A stretch of 11,684 bases of DNA from assembly GCA_035267045.1 (NCBI GenBank), contig DATFMH010000132.1, forward strand, positions 1-11,684, in the 5' to 3' direction. Within the stretch, counting starts at the first letter, position 1; the number at the start of each line of letters is the position of its first letter. Shown piece by piece: positions 1 through 7,036 of this stretch. The DNA comes from DATFMH01 sp035267045. Its GTDB lineage: Bacteria; Bacteroidota; Rhodothermia; Balneolales; DATFMH01. Under the pieces are notes generated by a model. It was not told the origin of the DNA. It saw only the letters and a program-made list of their open reading frames with translations, and ran no database searches. A program made the position numbers and the translations under genes.

Positions 1-1
1 T

Positions 2-553
2 GGACAGTTCATTGCATTCAGCAAAGATGTCTATCAAAAAATAGGTGGACATGAAGTCGTTAAGCATGAAATAGTTGAAGATGTTGAATTATCAAGAATT
101 ATAAAACGATCCGGCTTTAGACTACGAATGTTTCATGGTATTGGTTCATTTTATTGTAGAATGTACAACAATAGACACGAAATACAGGATGGTTTTAGGA
201 AAAATTTTCTTGCAGGATTTCATTATAATATTTTCTTATTCGTATTAGCAGGTATGTTTCATATCATAATGTATATACTGCCCGTAGTACTCTTTGTATA
301 CGGACTAATTTCGTCACATCAAATAATTCTTTCCCTTTCATTCCTGGTTCTGGCACTTACTTTATTCCAACGCATTTTATTAGCAGACTGGTTCAAATGG
401 AATAAATGGTATGCTTTTTCTCATCCTCTGGGAGTGTTGTGGTTTCAATACCTTGGCATACTGTCTGTTACAGATTATCTATTGAAGCGAAATGTCAACT
501 GGAAAGGGCGTAGTATAAAACTTAAAACCGGATCCTCTCATACCCGGCTTTAA
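2..553 (+). CDS. GT2 family glycosyltransferase, C-terminal part (5' end outside window)
   Basis: The reading frame is open from the first base of the window, so the ATG at 128 is an internal methionine and the gene starts upstream; 183 residues are visible. The fragment begins GQFIAFSKDVYQKIGGH and has the acidic pair in VEDVELS (E26-D27 of the fragment), the usual ED motif of processive-type family 2 glycosyltransferases, followed by the RMYNN stretch that such enzymes carry before the membrane part. Two to three hydrophobic helices follow (roughly fragment residues 70-145), ending in a short basic tail. The family moves a sugar from a nucleotide-sugar donor to a lipid or glycan acceptor at the inner membrane. 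The arrangement resembles CrtQ/HpnB-like enzymes of carotenoid or hopanoid metabolism, but the acceptor cannot be told. Its stop lies 4 bp from the end of a convergent TonB receptor remnant. The family call is good; the substrate is unknown. Confidence 0.8.
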   Translation, partial: GQFIAFSKDVYQKIGGHEVVKHEIVEDVELSRIIKRSGFRLRMFHGIGSFYCRMYNNRHEIQDGFRKNFLAGFHYNIFLFVLAGMFHIIMYILPVVLFVYGLISSHQIILSLSFLVLALTLFQRILLADWFKWNKWYAFSHPLGVLWFQYLGILSVTDYLLKRNVNWKGRSIKLKTGSSHTRL

Positions 554-557
554 TGGT

Positions 558-907
558 CTACCAAATTGCTCGCAATGTCATATAAATACCCCTCCATGGG
601 TTCGGTAAGTTTCCATAACGCAAGTGATTGTGATAATAACGGTTAAGGATATTTTCCATAACACATAGTAACCTGAAACCCGATAAAAACGGTGATGATG
701 CTTTAAAATTAAGTCATGCGCCATATCCTCCGGAGACGTCTTCTTCACAATTCTATCTTGTTTTGTAGCATAATCCATATTGCAATCTATGCTATATTTG
801 GTTTTATCATAAATGAGGCCTACAATAACGTGAAGCGGAGGAATCAGCGGAAGCGGCTCACTTAATGTCTGATTTTCACCATAGGTATAAGCAGCATTCG
901 AATACAA
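558..907 (-). pseudogene. TonB-dependent receptor, decayed C-terminal remnant
   Basis: Read leftwards, a 109-codon frame (907 to 578) opens with NAAYTYGENQTLSEPLPLIP and continues with a beta-strand-like DYATKQDRI. This matches the end of the barrel of TonB-dependent receptors, where an EPLPxIPP turn is followed by a Tyr-rich strand and a Q(N/D)R segment. That frame then degrades into an unlikely sequence, while a second frame on the same strand supplies the expected end: NRYYHNHLRYGNLPNPWRGI, then YMTLRAIW and a stop at 558-560. The last residues form the typical aromatic-terminated final strand. The switch needs a frameshift around 640-665. Nothing recognisable of the plug or the rest of the barrel lies upstream; a short GISFKL-like stretch near 920-937 in another frame may be part of it. 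The only start for the frame is a TTG. I infer a non-functional relic of an outer-membrane siderophore or metal receptor. Confidence 0.75.
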
Positions 908-1104
908 TTACATATCAATTTGAAACTAATTCCTCGTAATCATCCTCCCACACTAAATATTGCCAGAGATATAATTGCCAATAGACAGTAACTGGTGAAA
1001 AAAAGGGGCTATGCCTGTCCATTTAATTCTAATTAAAATTAAAGTTACTAATTGTCGCCCTTTTCGTTTCTTTTTTGTAAACAAATAGACATATTAATAA
1101 TAGA

Positions 1105-2028
1105 ATGAAGCAATTGATCGGGAAATACCTGAAGTATTTGAAAATCGAGAAAAACGCCTCGAAACACACGATCGTGTCGTATGAAACAGATTTACTTCAA
1201 CTGCATGCTTTTTGCTTACAAAACCTGAATACTTTCGATGACGAAAAAGATGTAGCGATCGATGAAGTAACGAGATATACACTGCGTTTATGGATGGGTG
1301 ATTTGGCGAATAAAAAATTAGCACGAAGTTCTATTGCACGTAAATCGGCTGCCGCACGCTCTTTTTTTAAATACTGTTTTAAAAGAGGATATATAACATT
1401 TAATCCCGCACAGTTTCTGATAATACCCAAAAAAGAGAAAAAGATTCCTCAGACAATCAGTATTGATGACATTGATACCATTATGAATTTAGTGGATATG
1501 GGAAGTCCCCGGGGCATTCAGGAGCGAGCTATTCTAGAACTTTTATACGGTACCGGTATCCGATTAAGTGAAATGGTAAATTTAAATGTCACAGACATTG
1601 ACTTTCGTCAAAATCAGGTTAAAATTATGGGTAAGGGAGCAAAAGAACGTATTGTTCCCATGGGAAAGAAAGCAGCAGATTATTTGAAATTACATTTGAA
1701 TAACCGAAACAAATTTTACGCTACGACTACAGACGAAAATGATTACAAATCCGTTTTTTTAACTAAAAAAGGTAAGAGAATATATCCAAAAGCGATACAA
1801 CGTATAGTAAAACATTTTTTCAGTATGGCCAGTGAAATAACACAAAAAAGCCCGCACGTATTACGACACAGTTTTGCAACGCATATGCTGGATCGTGGGG
1901 CCGATATTCGTGTAATAAAAGAGTTTCTTGGTCATGCCAATCTTAGTGCAACTCAAATTTACACTCATACCAGTGTAGAACATTTGCGCAAGGTTTATGA
2001 AAAAGCTCATCCAAGAGCAAAATCCTGA
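1105..2028 (+). CDS. xerC: Tyrosine recombinase XerC-type
   Basis: This is a 307-residue site-specific tyrosine recombinase, normal length for XerC/XerD. An N-terminal SAM-like core-binding domain (about 1-105) precedes the catalytic domain (about 115-300). All catalytic residues are visible: R153 in GTGIRLSEM, K177 in GKGAKER, H251 and R254 in HVLRHSFATH, H277 in LGHANLSATQ, and the nucleophile Y286 in QIYTH. The tail ending AHPRAK and the GHANLS box are closer to XerC than XerD, but in this group the two paralogues are hard to separate. The protein resolves chromosome dimers at dif sites near division together with a partner recombinase and FtsK; no dif-like site was identified here. The ATG at 1105 has no Shine-Dalgarno sequence. 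It is the first gene of a likely operon with hpf and hprK, and xerC followed by hpf is a conserved pair in Bacteroidota. An integrative-element integrase is unlikely given this context. Confidence 0.9.
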   Translation: MKQLIGKYLKYLKIEKNASKHTIVSYETDLLQLHAFCLQNLNTFDDEKDVAIDEVTRYTLRLWMGDLANKKLARSSIARKSAAARSFFKYCFKRGYITFNPAQFLIIPKKEKKIPQTISIDDIDTIMNLVDMGSPRGIQERAILELLYGTGIRLSEMVNLNVTDIDFRQNQVKIMGKGAKERIVPMGKKAADYLKLHLNNRNKFYATTTDENDYKSVFLTKKGKRIYPKAIQRIVKHFFSMASEITQKSPHVLRHSFATHMLDRGADIRVIKEFLGHANLSATQIYTHTSVEHLRKVYEKAHPRAKS

Positions 2029-2046
2029 TAATTAGAATTGACACAC

Positions 2047-2052
2047 AGGAGG
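2047..2052 (+). promoter_or_regulatory. Strong ribosome binding site of hpf
   Basis: A perfect AGGAGG lies 6 nt before the ATG at 2059. It decides the start of hpf: the longer frame beginning with TTG at 2038 would place this site inside the coding sequence. Most other genes in the window have no such site. Confidence 0.85.
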
Positions 2053-2058
2053 TTTATA

Positions 2059-2361
2059 ATGAACACAACAATCACTGCAAGACATTTCACCGCAAGCGAC
2101 AGACTTCAAGAATTCGCCACAAACAGCGTAGAAAAATTAGAAAAATATTATGATGGACTGATAGACTGCGATATCATTTTCGAGCCTAACGAATCTCCTG
2201 AAAAACCACAAAAAGTGGAGCTTAGAGTGAAAGTTGCCAGAACTTTTTTAACAGCCAGTGAGGCGGCGGAGACCTATGAACAAGCTATTTCGGAGGCTGT
2301 AGATAATATCAGACGACAGCTTATTAAATATAAAGAGCAAAATTTTCAGAAAACTTATTAA
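2059..2361 (+). CDS. hpf: Ribosome hibernation promoting factor, short form (HPF/RaiA/YfiA family)
   Basis: This 100-residue protein matches the short HPF/YfiA family. It starts MNTTITARHFTASDRLQEFA, the first beta strand and helix of the family, and carries the KVELRVKVARTFLTASE strand region and the late helix with YEQAISEAVDNIRRQLIKYK. Family members bind the decoding centre of the 30S subunit in stationary phase or stress, block tRNA and mRNA binding and promote inactive 100S particles. There is no C-terminal dimerisation extension, so it is the short form. The ATG at 2059 is chosen over an upstream TTG because a perfect AGGAGG sits at 2047-2052. It lies 30 nt after xerC and 18 nt before hprK, so co-transcription is likely. 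In proteobacteria hpf is also found near PTS-regulatory genes, which fits the hprK neighbour. Confidence 0.92.
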   Translation: MNTTITARHFTASDRLQEFATNSVEKLEKYYDGLIDCDIIFEPNESPEKPQKVELRVKVARTFLTASEAAETYEQAISEAVDNIRRQLIKYKEQNFQKTY

Positions 2362-2379
2362 TTATAACCTGGTAAAAAC

Positions 2380-3408
2380 ATGCCTTTTAATTCACAACCA
2401 CCAATACCCAAGAAAGAAAAAATCACCATTGAATATTTGGTGGATCAGTTAAAAGAAAGACTTAATGTTGATTTGGAGGCATGTAATTCAACAGTATCAT
2501 GTAAGAGGCGTTATGTGACCGAGGCGGAATTACACCGCCCCGGCCTGGCGCTTTCCGGGTTTGTTGAATTATTTACGTACAAACGAATTCAGATACTCGG
2601 TAATACCGAAAAACACTACCTGAATTCATTATCATCGGCAGAGCAGAAAAAGGCCTTTCAGAATCTGATACAGTTTGATGTACCCGTTATATTTTTAACT
2701 GATAGCAATGAATTAACTGATGAGCTAATTGAGATGGCCACAGAAGTGCACATACCCATTTTCAGGTCATCCTTCAATACAACTCGTTTCATGTTACTGA
2801 TTAGGGATTTTCTTGAAGATCAGTTTGCGCTTCAGACGATTGTACATGGTTCAATGGTGGATGTTTATGGAATAGGTATTCTCATAGCCGGTAAATCCGG
2901 GATCGGGAAAAGTGAAGTGGCTCTTGATCTCGTTGAGCGTGGCCATCGCCTGGTTGGAGACGATATCGTAATTCTGACCAAAAAAAATAATGTTTTGATG
3001 GCGTCTGCCACTGAAATGAATAAACACTTCATGGAAATTCGCGGTCTGGGTATAATAGATGTTATCTCCATGTTTGGTATTCGTGCTATTCGATATCAAA
3101 AACGGTTAGAGGTAATCGTTGAATTATGTTTATGGGAAGAATCTGATGACATCGACCGGACTGGATTAGACCGAAAAAATGCAAGCATTCTAAATGTAGA
3201 CATACCTTATATCCTGTTACCTATCACACCCGGTAAAAATATTACTGTAATATCGGAGGTTATAGCCATGAACCACCTGTTATCACATTATGGGTACGAT
3301 GCTGCAAAAGCCTTCCAGGAAAAAATTCAGAAAGAGATCTCCAGAAAGAAATCGAGAGCCAAAACATTTCAGCGGGCTATCGAATATTTTGAAGGCGACG
3401 TTGAGTGA
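2380..3408 (+). CDS. hprK: HPr kinase/phosphorylase
   Basis: At 342 residues it is slightly longer than the usual 310-330. The N-terminal domain (about 12-145) is the HPrK_N fold. The C-terminal kinase domain holds H156 in the VHG motif, a P-loop GKSGIGKS (171-178) followed by E179, the D194-D195 pair in LVGDD, and the family signature MEIRGLGIIDV (218-228). The late PGKN element (284-287) corresponds to the usual PGRN, with Lys replacing Arg. The enzyme phosphorylates HPr on a serine using ATP or pyrophosphate and also reverses this, tying carbon and energy status to regulation. No HPr (ptsH) or other PTS gene is in the window, so the substrate is inferred from the family. The ATG at 2380 lacks a clear Shine-Dalgarno sequence but sits 18 nt after hpf, suggesting translation within the xerC-hpf-hprK operon. 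Confidence 0.93.
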   Translation: MPFNSQPPIPKKEKITIEYLVDQLKERLNVDLEACNSTVSCKRRYVTEAELHRPGLALSGFVELFTYKRIQILGNTEKHYLNSLSSAEQKKAFQNLIQFDVPVIFLTDSNELTDELIEMATEVHIPIFRSSFNTTRFMLLIRDFLEDQFALQTIVHGSMVDVYGIGILIAGKSGIGKSEVALDLVERGHRLVGDDIVILTKKNNVLMASATEMNKHFMEIRGLGIIDVISMFGIRAIRYQKRLEVIVELCLWEESDDIDRTGLDRKNASILNVDIPYILLPITPGKNITVISEVIAMNHLLSHYGYDAAKAFQEKIQKEISRKKSRAKTFQRAIEYFEGDVE

Positions 3409-3599
3409 CAGTGAATAGTTATCAGTAAGTAATTAACAGAGATGGCACCCTCGCAGGCGTTGTTTGTACTGCTTATCACTTTATCTCATTACTTTCTTCT
3501 GAGGCGTTACGCACGTGAGAACACTCTGTGCCGCGTCATTAATTATCTTTTAAAGAAAATCCTATCAGCAATTGCGCGTCACGAGACACATTATTTAAT

Positions 3600-3612
3600 T
3601 GATCATTGATCA
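3600..3612 (-). repeat. 13-bp element TGATCAATGATCA, copy 1
   Basis: On the plus strand it reads TGATCATTGATCA, two TGATCA units separated by one base. The exact reverse complement occurs at 4844-4856, so the two copies are inverted and bracket the M23 peptidase gene. They may be protein-binding sites or a chance product of the self-complementary TGATCA core. Confidence 0.4.
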
Positions 3613-3653
3613 ATGGTAATTTAACTGATAACTGTTATTTCCTTTGTGGACCT

Positions 3654-3674
3654 GCCCTTTGCCCTACGCCCTGT
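3654..3674. repeat. Three tandem GCCCTNN heptamers
   Basis: GCCCTTT, GCCCTAC and GCCCTGT follow each other without a gap. The five-base core is perfectly kept and the last two bases vary. Three units is short and could arise by chance, but it stands out in otherwise AT-rich sequence. Confidence 0.4.
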
Positions 3675-3797
3675 GTACTATGCCGATCAGACAATTTATA
3701 CGAAAATTAATTACCCTTATTTGATTCACAGTACGAAATTAATATCTTATCGTTGGTTTAAGATTAGATAGTTCTAATGAAGTATAATTTATAATAA

Positions 3798-4772
3798 ATG
3801 GCTTCGGACAAATATTATTACCTCGATGACGATGAATGCAGATTTGTACCTGTTGATTACAGTACGCTTGAAAAAGTAGTATATAACACTTCATTATGGC
3901 TTATTTGTGGTGTTATATTTGCTGGTATCGTAATTATAGGTCTTTCCAATGTTGCAGGTACACCTGCTGAAATTGCCCTCAAATCAGAAAACAAGGTTTT
4001 ATACCAACAACTAAAAAAAACCAGGAAGTCCATTAAGCTGATGGACAACAAACTTAAACAGCTTGCCGATACGGATAATAATATCTATCGAAGTGTACTT
4101 GGTATGAAACCAATATCCAAAGGTGAGAGAAAAGCCGGTGTAGGTGGCGCCGATATCTATTCGAAGTATGATATTTACGGAGAAAAGACGGCGGATTTAC
4201 TTAAATGGACGAATAGTAACATTTCAAGTATTAAACGCCGGATTAATATACAAAAAGTCAGTTTCTCTGAAATAAAGGAGTTTTATAATAAGAATAAAAA
4301 ACGTATGGCTCACATACCTGCCATTCGTCCTGTTAAAGGTATTGTTTTAAGTGGCTTCGGCATGCGTTATCATCCTATATATCACTTCAAACGCATGCAC
4401 TATGGGTTGGATTTTCGAGCCAGAGTTGGTACTCCCGTATATGCAACCGGTGATGGTGTAATTAAATATGCTGCCCGTATGGGTACATATGGCAACCTTG
4501 TCGAAATCAATCATGGTTTTGGTTTCCAATCCCGGTATGCCCACCTATCCGCATTTGCCAAAGGAATTCATCCGGGAGTCAAGGTTAAACGAGGTCAAAT
4601 AATTGCCTATTCAGGAAACACCGGTGTAGTAGATGGCCCACACCTCCATTACGAAATCAGGCTCAATGGTAAACCGGTCAACCCCATTTATTATCTCTTT
4701 GGTGATCTGACACCTGAAGAATACAATCAATTCAAAAAAATAGCTTCCGAGAATACAAAATCAATGGATTAA
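3798..4772 (+). CDS. Membrane-anchored M23 (LytM-type) peptidoglycan endopeptidase
   Basis: The protein has 324 residues. A short cytoplasmic N-terminus with a YYYLDDDE stretch leads into one membrane segment (about 31-50), then a likely coiled coil (about 57-95), a TDNNIYRSVLG linker and the M23 domain (about 180-300). The zinc ligands of LytM peptidases are all present: H201 and D205 in HYGLDF, and H282 and H284 in PHLHYEI. It should therefore be an active metallo-endopeptidase cutting peptide cross-links in the periplasm, not a degenerate EnvC/NlpD-type activator. The order of anchor, coiled coil, DNNIYR element and M23 domain is common in Bacteroidota. The ATG at 3798 has no Shine-Dalgarno sequence; a TATAAT lies only 10 nt upstream (3783-3788), so it is not a convincing -10 unless the message is nearly leaderless. 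It appears to be transcribed alone. Confidence 0.9.
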   Translation: MASDKYYYLDDDECRFVPVDYSTLEKVVYNTSLWLICGVIFAGIVIIGLSNVAGTPAEIALKSENKVLYQQLKKTRKSIKLMDNKLKQLADTDNNIYRSVLGMKPISKGERKAGVGGADIYSKYDIYGEKTADLLKWTNSNISSIKRRINIQKVSFSEIKEFYNKNKKRMAHIPAIRPVKGIVLSGFGMRYHPIYHFKRMHYGLDFRARVGTPVYATGDGVIKYAARMGTYGNLVEINHGFGFQSRYAHLSAFAKGIHPGVKVKRGQIIAYSGNTGVVDGPHLHYEIRLNGKPVNPIYYLFGDLTPEEYNQFKKIASENTKSMD

Positions 4773-4843
4773 TTCCCTGATTTTACCAGTGATATCCTGT
4801 TCAATATCAGCCAAGCTGCCGTACGACGTATCTTCAACGGCAA

Positions 4844-4856
4844 TGATCAATGATCA
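4844..4856 (+). repeat. 13-bp element TGATCAATGATCA, copy 2
   Basis: This is the exact reverse complement of the element at 3600-3612 and lies 71 bases after the stop of the M23 peptidase gene. No transposase or target duplication accompanies the pair, so it is not called an insertion sequence. Confidence 0.4.
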
Positions 4857-4936
4857 TAGTATTCCTGAATAATTAACTATTGGGGAAAAGTACAGGTCGT
4901 ACAACTAATAAACATCAACTGACAAAAACTATCCTC

Positions 4937-4994
4937 AAAAAAATGTCCCATCAAGAACTGTTATTTATGAAAAAAACAATTCCCGATAGGACAT
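4937..4994 (-). terminator. Rho-independent terminator of kup
   Basis: On the minus strand, 68 bases after the kup stop codon, ATGTCCTATC (4994-4985) pairs with GATGGGACAT (4952-4943). Next GG (4984-4983) can pair with TT (4954-4953), and GAATTGTT (4982-4975) pairs with AACAGTTC (4962-4955). The result is an uninterrupted helix of 20 pairs around a 12-base loop, followed at once by a run of Ts (4943-4937). The four non-Watson-Crick positions are G-U in this orientation but C-A on the plus strand, so the structure belongs to minus-strand RNA. The stem is about twice the usual terminator length. Confidence 0.82.
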
Positions 4995-5062
4995 GCCCAA
5001 ACACGGTTATAAATTATATAAAATATTTCTAAATAGTTATTACTATTTGGCAATCCATCCAA

Positions 5063-7036
5063 TTACAACTCTACCTGTATACCTAACTCAACAACTCGTT
5101 TGGTAGGTATATTAAAAAAGGAGATGGATTGAGCTGCATTTCTGGACATAAACGCAAATAATTCGTCTCGCCATTTAGCCATACTCGGCTGCCCTTTTTC
5201 GACACCGGCTTCTTCATCTGCCCTTGGGATCAATGTTTGATGCCCAACATAATAGGTTACTTTATCCGGATCTATGTTCAGGCCATGCTGATCACACATT
5301 TTTAGTAACCGGGGGACATCCGGCGTATCCATATAACCCAAATTGGCAATCACCCTGTAAATTTCATTATCCAGTTTATCTAACTTTATGCGGTCTTTAT
5401 GAGCCACATGGGGAATCTCTTCTATTACGACCGACATCAAAACCACTTTTTCATGCAACACCTGGTTATGCTTCAGATGATGTAACAGCATAGGAGGAGT
5501 ACCCGTGGGGTTAGTCGACATAAAAACACCTGTACCGGGAACCCTTAAGGGTGGTTCCTTAGAGAGTTTATCCAATAGGAAATCGAGTGATTTTGTAATG
5601 CTTCTGAGCCGGTTTCCAAGTATTGTCCTGCCTCTTTTCCAGGTAGCCATAATGAGATAAACCGCACCACCTATTATTAATGGGAACCAGCCACCTTCGG
5701 GTATTTTCAACATATTGGCACCGAAGAAGGCTAAATCAACTATTAAAAAGCCAATAGTAACGAGTACTGAGACTATAATATTCCAGTTCCACTTTTCGCG
5801 GGTTACTATAAAAGCCAGAACCGTAGTAATTACCATTGTCGTAGTTACTGAAACACCATAAGCAGCAGCTAAGTTACTGGATGACCGGAAGCCTAATACC
5901 AAACCAATTGCAGCCAGCATCAAAACCCAGTTGATACTCGGTATATAGATTTGACCGATTTCTTCACTTGATGTTTGGATGATACGTAAACGGGGAAAAT
6001 GGCCTAGTAAAACAGCTTGTCGCGTCAATGAGAATGCACCTGATATTACCGCTTGTGAGGCAATAACGGTTGCCATCGTTGCTAATATCACTAATGGATA
6101 CAGTGCCCAGGACGGAGCCATATGATAAAATGGTTGAGAGATTAGCCTCGGATCCTGCAGCAGTAAGGCCCCCTGTCCAAAATAATTCAATAATAATGAA
6201 GGCAGTACGAAAGTAAACCACGCCAATCGAATTGGTTTCTTTCCAAAATGTCCCATATCCGCATAAAGGGTTTCTCCACCGGTAACAACCAGAAAGACCG
6301 CCCCGAGTACGGCTATACTGGCGAATCCGTTTCTAAAGAAAAAATCAATTGCATAATAAGGGATTACGGCTTTCAATACTTCCGGGTGATGAATGATACC
6401 TTTGATACCCAGCAAGGCAAGAACGGAAAACCATACGACCATAACCGGTCCAAATATCGCACCTACCCCGGCCGTACCTTTCTTCTGAAATAAAAATAAC
6501 AATACCAATATGACTATTGTAATAGGTATAACATACGGGTCAAAAACAGGAGTGGCCACTTTTAACCCTTCTATAGCACTTAGAACAGAAATAGCCGGCG
6601 TGATCATACCATCGCCATAAAGTAAAGAAGCGCCGAAAACACCTAAAAATATCAATAACCAACGATTACGTTTCCCTGAATCTTTCCATGGATCCAATTG
6701 AGCCATGAGAGCGAATATACCTCCTTCACCCCGGTTATCAGCCCGCATTACATAGGTCAGATATTTAATGGAGATAACGATTATCAATGCCCAGAATATG
6801 AGTGATAAAATGCCTATAATATTGGCCGGTGTGGGTGGCATGGGCTCTTCTCCCCTAAAACACTCGTGTAAAGCATATAACGGACTGGTCCCTATATCAC
6901 CATAAACAACCCCTAATGCAGTCAGGCTCATAAGTAACAGCTTGCTCCCTTTATGATCCTTGTGGGGAGCGCCTATCGCCTCTTCAGGACCTTCAGGTTG
7001 TTCAGAGATGACTTGTTCCTTTTGTTTATCTGCCAT
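5063..7036 (-). CDS. kup: Kup (KUP/HAK/KT family) potassium uptake transporter
   Basis: The protein has 657 residues, close to the usual length of Kup proteins. A charged, Glu-rich cytoplasmic N-terminus (1-30) is followed by the family signature GVVYGDIGTSPLYA (42-55) in the first membrane helix. About twelve hydrophobic helices run to about residue 470. The conserved LLYGDGMITPAISVLSAIEG and VTGGETLYADMGHFG segments are both present. A cytoplasmic C-terminal domain of about 180 residues ends in VVELGIQVEL. The family carries K+ inward across the inner membrane, probably as K+/H+ symport. The ATG at 7036 has no Shine-Dalgarno sequence. The gene stands alone, divergent from the M28 peptidase gene, and ends in a strong terminator-like hairpin. 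I looked for a c-di-AMP (ydaO-type) riboswitch in the leader and did not recognise one. Confidence 0.96.
   Translation of the reverse strand: MADKQKEQVISEQPEGPEEAIGAPHKDHKGSKLLLMSLTALGVVYGDIGTSPLYALHECFRGEEPMPPTPANIIGILSLIFWALIIVISIKYLTYVMRADNRGEGGIFALMAQLDPWKDSGKRNRWLLIFLGVFGASLLYGDGMITPAISVLSAIEGLKVATPVFDPYVIPITIVILVLLFLFQKKGTAGVGAIFGPVMVVWFSVLALLGIKGIIHHPEVLKAVIPYYAIDFFFRNGFASIAVLGAVFLVVTGGETLYADMGHFGKKPIRLAWFTFVLPSLLLNYFGQGALLLQDPRLISQPFYHMAPSWALYPLVILATMATVIASQAVISGAFSLTRQAVLLGHFPRLRIIQTSSEEIGQIYIPSINWVLMLAAIGLVLGFRSSSNLAAAYGVSVTTTMVITTVLAFIVTREKWNWNIIVSVLVTIGFLIVDLAFFGANMLKIPEGGWFPLIIGGAVYLIMATWKRGRTILGNRLRSITKSLDFLLDKLSKEPPLRVPGTGVFMSTNPTGTPPMLLHHLKHNQVLHEKVVLMSVVIEEIPHVAHKDRIKLDKLDNEIYRVIANLGYMDTPDVPRLLKMCDQHGLNIDPDKVTYYVGHQTLIPRADEEAGVEKGQPSMAKWRDELFAFMSRNAAQSISFFNIPTKRVVELGIQVEL

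Larger units (their letters stand above)
3409..3797. other. Gene-free region between hprK and the M23 peptidase gene
   Basis: No convincing gene is seen in these 389 bases. The only open frame of note is a 55-codon one from the ATG at 3442 to 3609, with no ribosome binding site and no recognisable family. The stretch holds a GC-richer patch (about 3500-3540) with an imperfect hairpin GCAC-GT-GAG/CTC-T-GTGC at 3511-3531, an inverted 10-mer AGTTATCAGT (3417-3426) and ACTGATAACT (3624-3633), a TGATCATTGATCA element (3600-3612), and three tandem GCCCTNN heptamers (3654-3674). The last 120 bases are AT-rich and probably hold the promoter of the downstream gene. Confidence 0.6.

Noticed and set aside
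520..545. CCGG...CCGGTTTT stem on the minus strand, as terminator of the TonB relic
   Set aside because: It has only 4 bp of stem with a 12-base loop and lies inside the glycosyltransferase coding region.
2038..2058. TTG start extending hpf by seven residues
   Set aside because: The perfect AGGAGG at 2047-2052 would lie inside the coding sequence, and the family start matches the ATG at 2059.
3442..3609. 55-codon open frame from an ATG in the hprK-M23 spacer, with a hydrophobic start and a basic C-terminal half
   Set aside because: There is no ribosome binding site and no recognisable motif, and the length is compatible with chance. It also runs through the repeat-bearing stretch and ends inside the TGATCA element.
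5224..5493. 89-codon plus-strand frame within kup
   Set aside because: It lies antisense to the well-supported C-terminal domain of Kup and has no family features.
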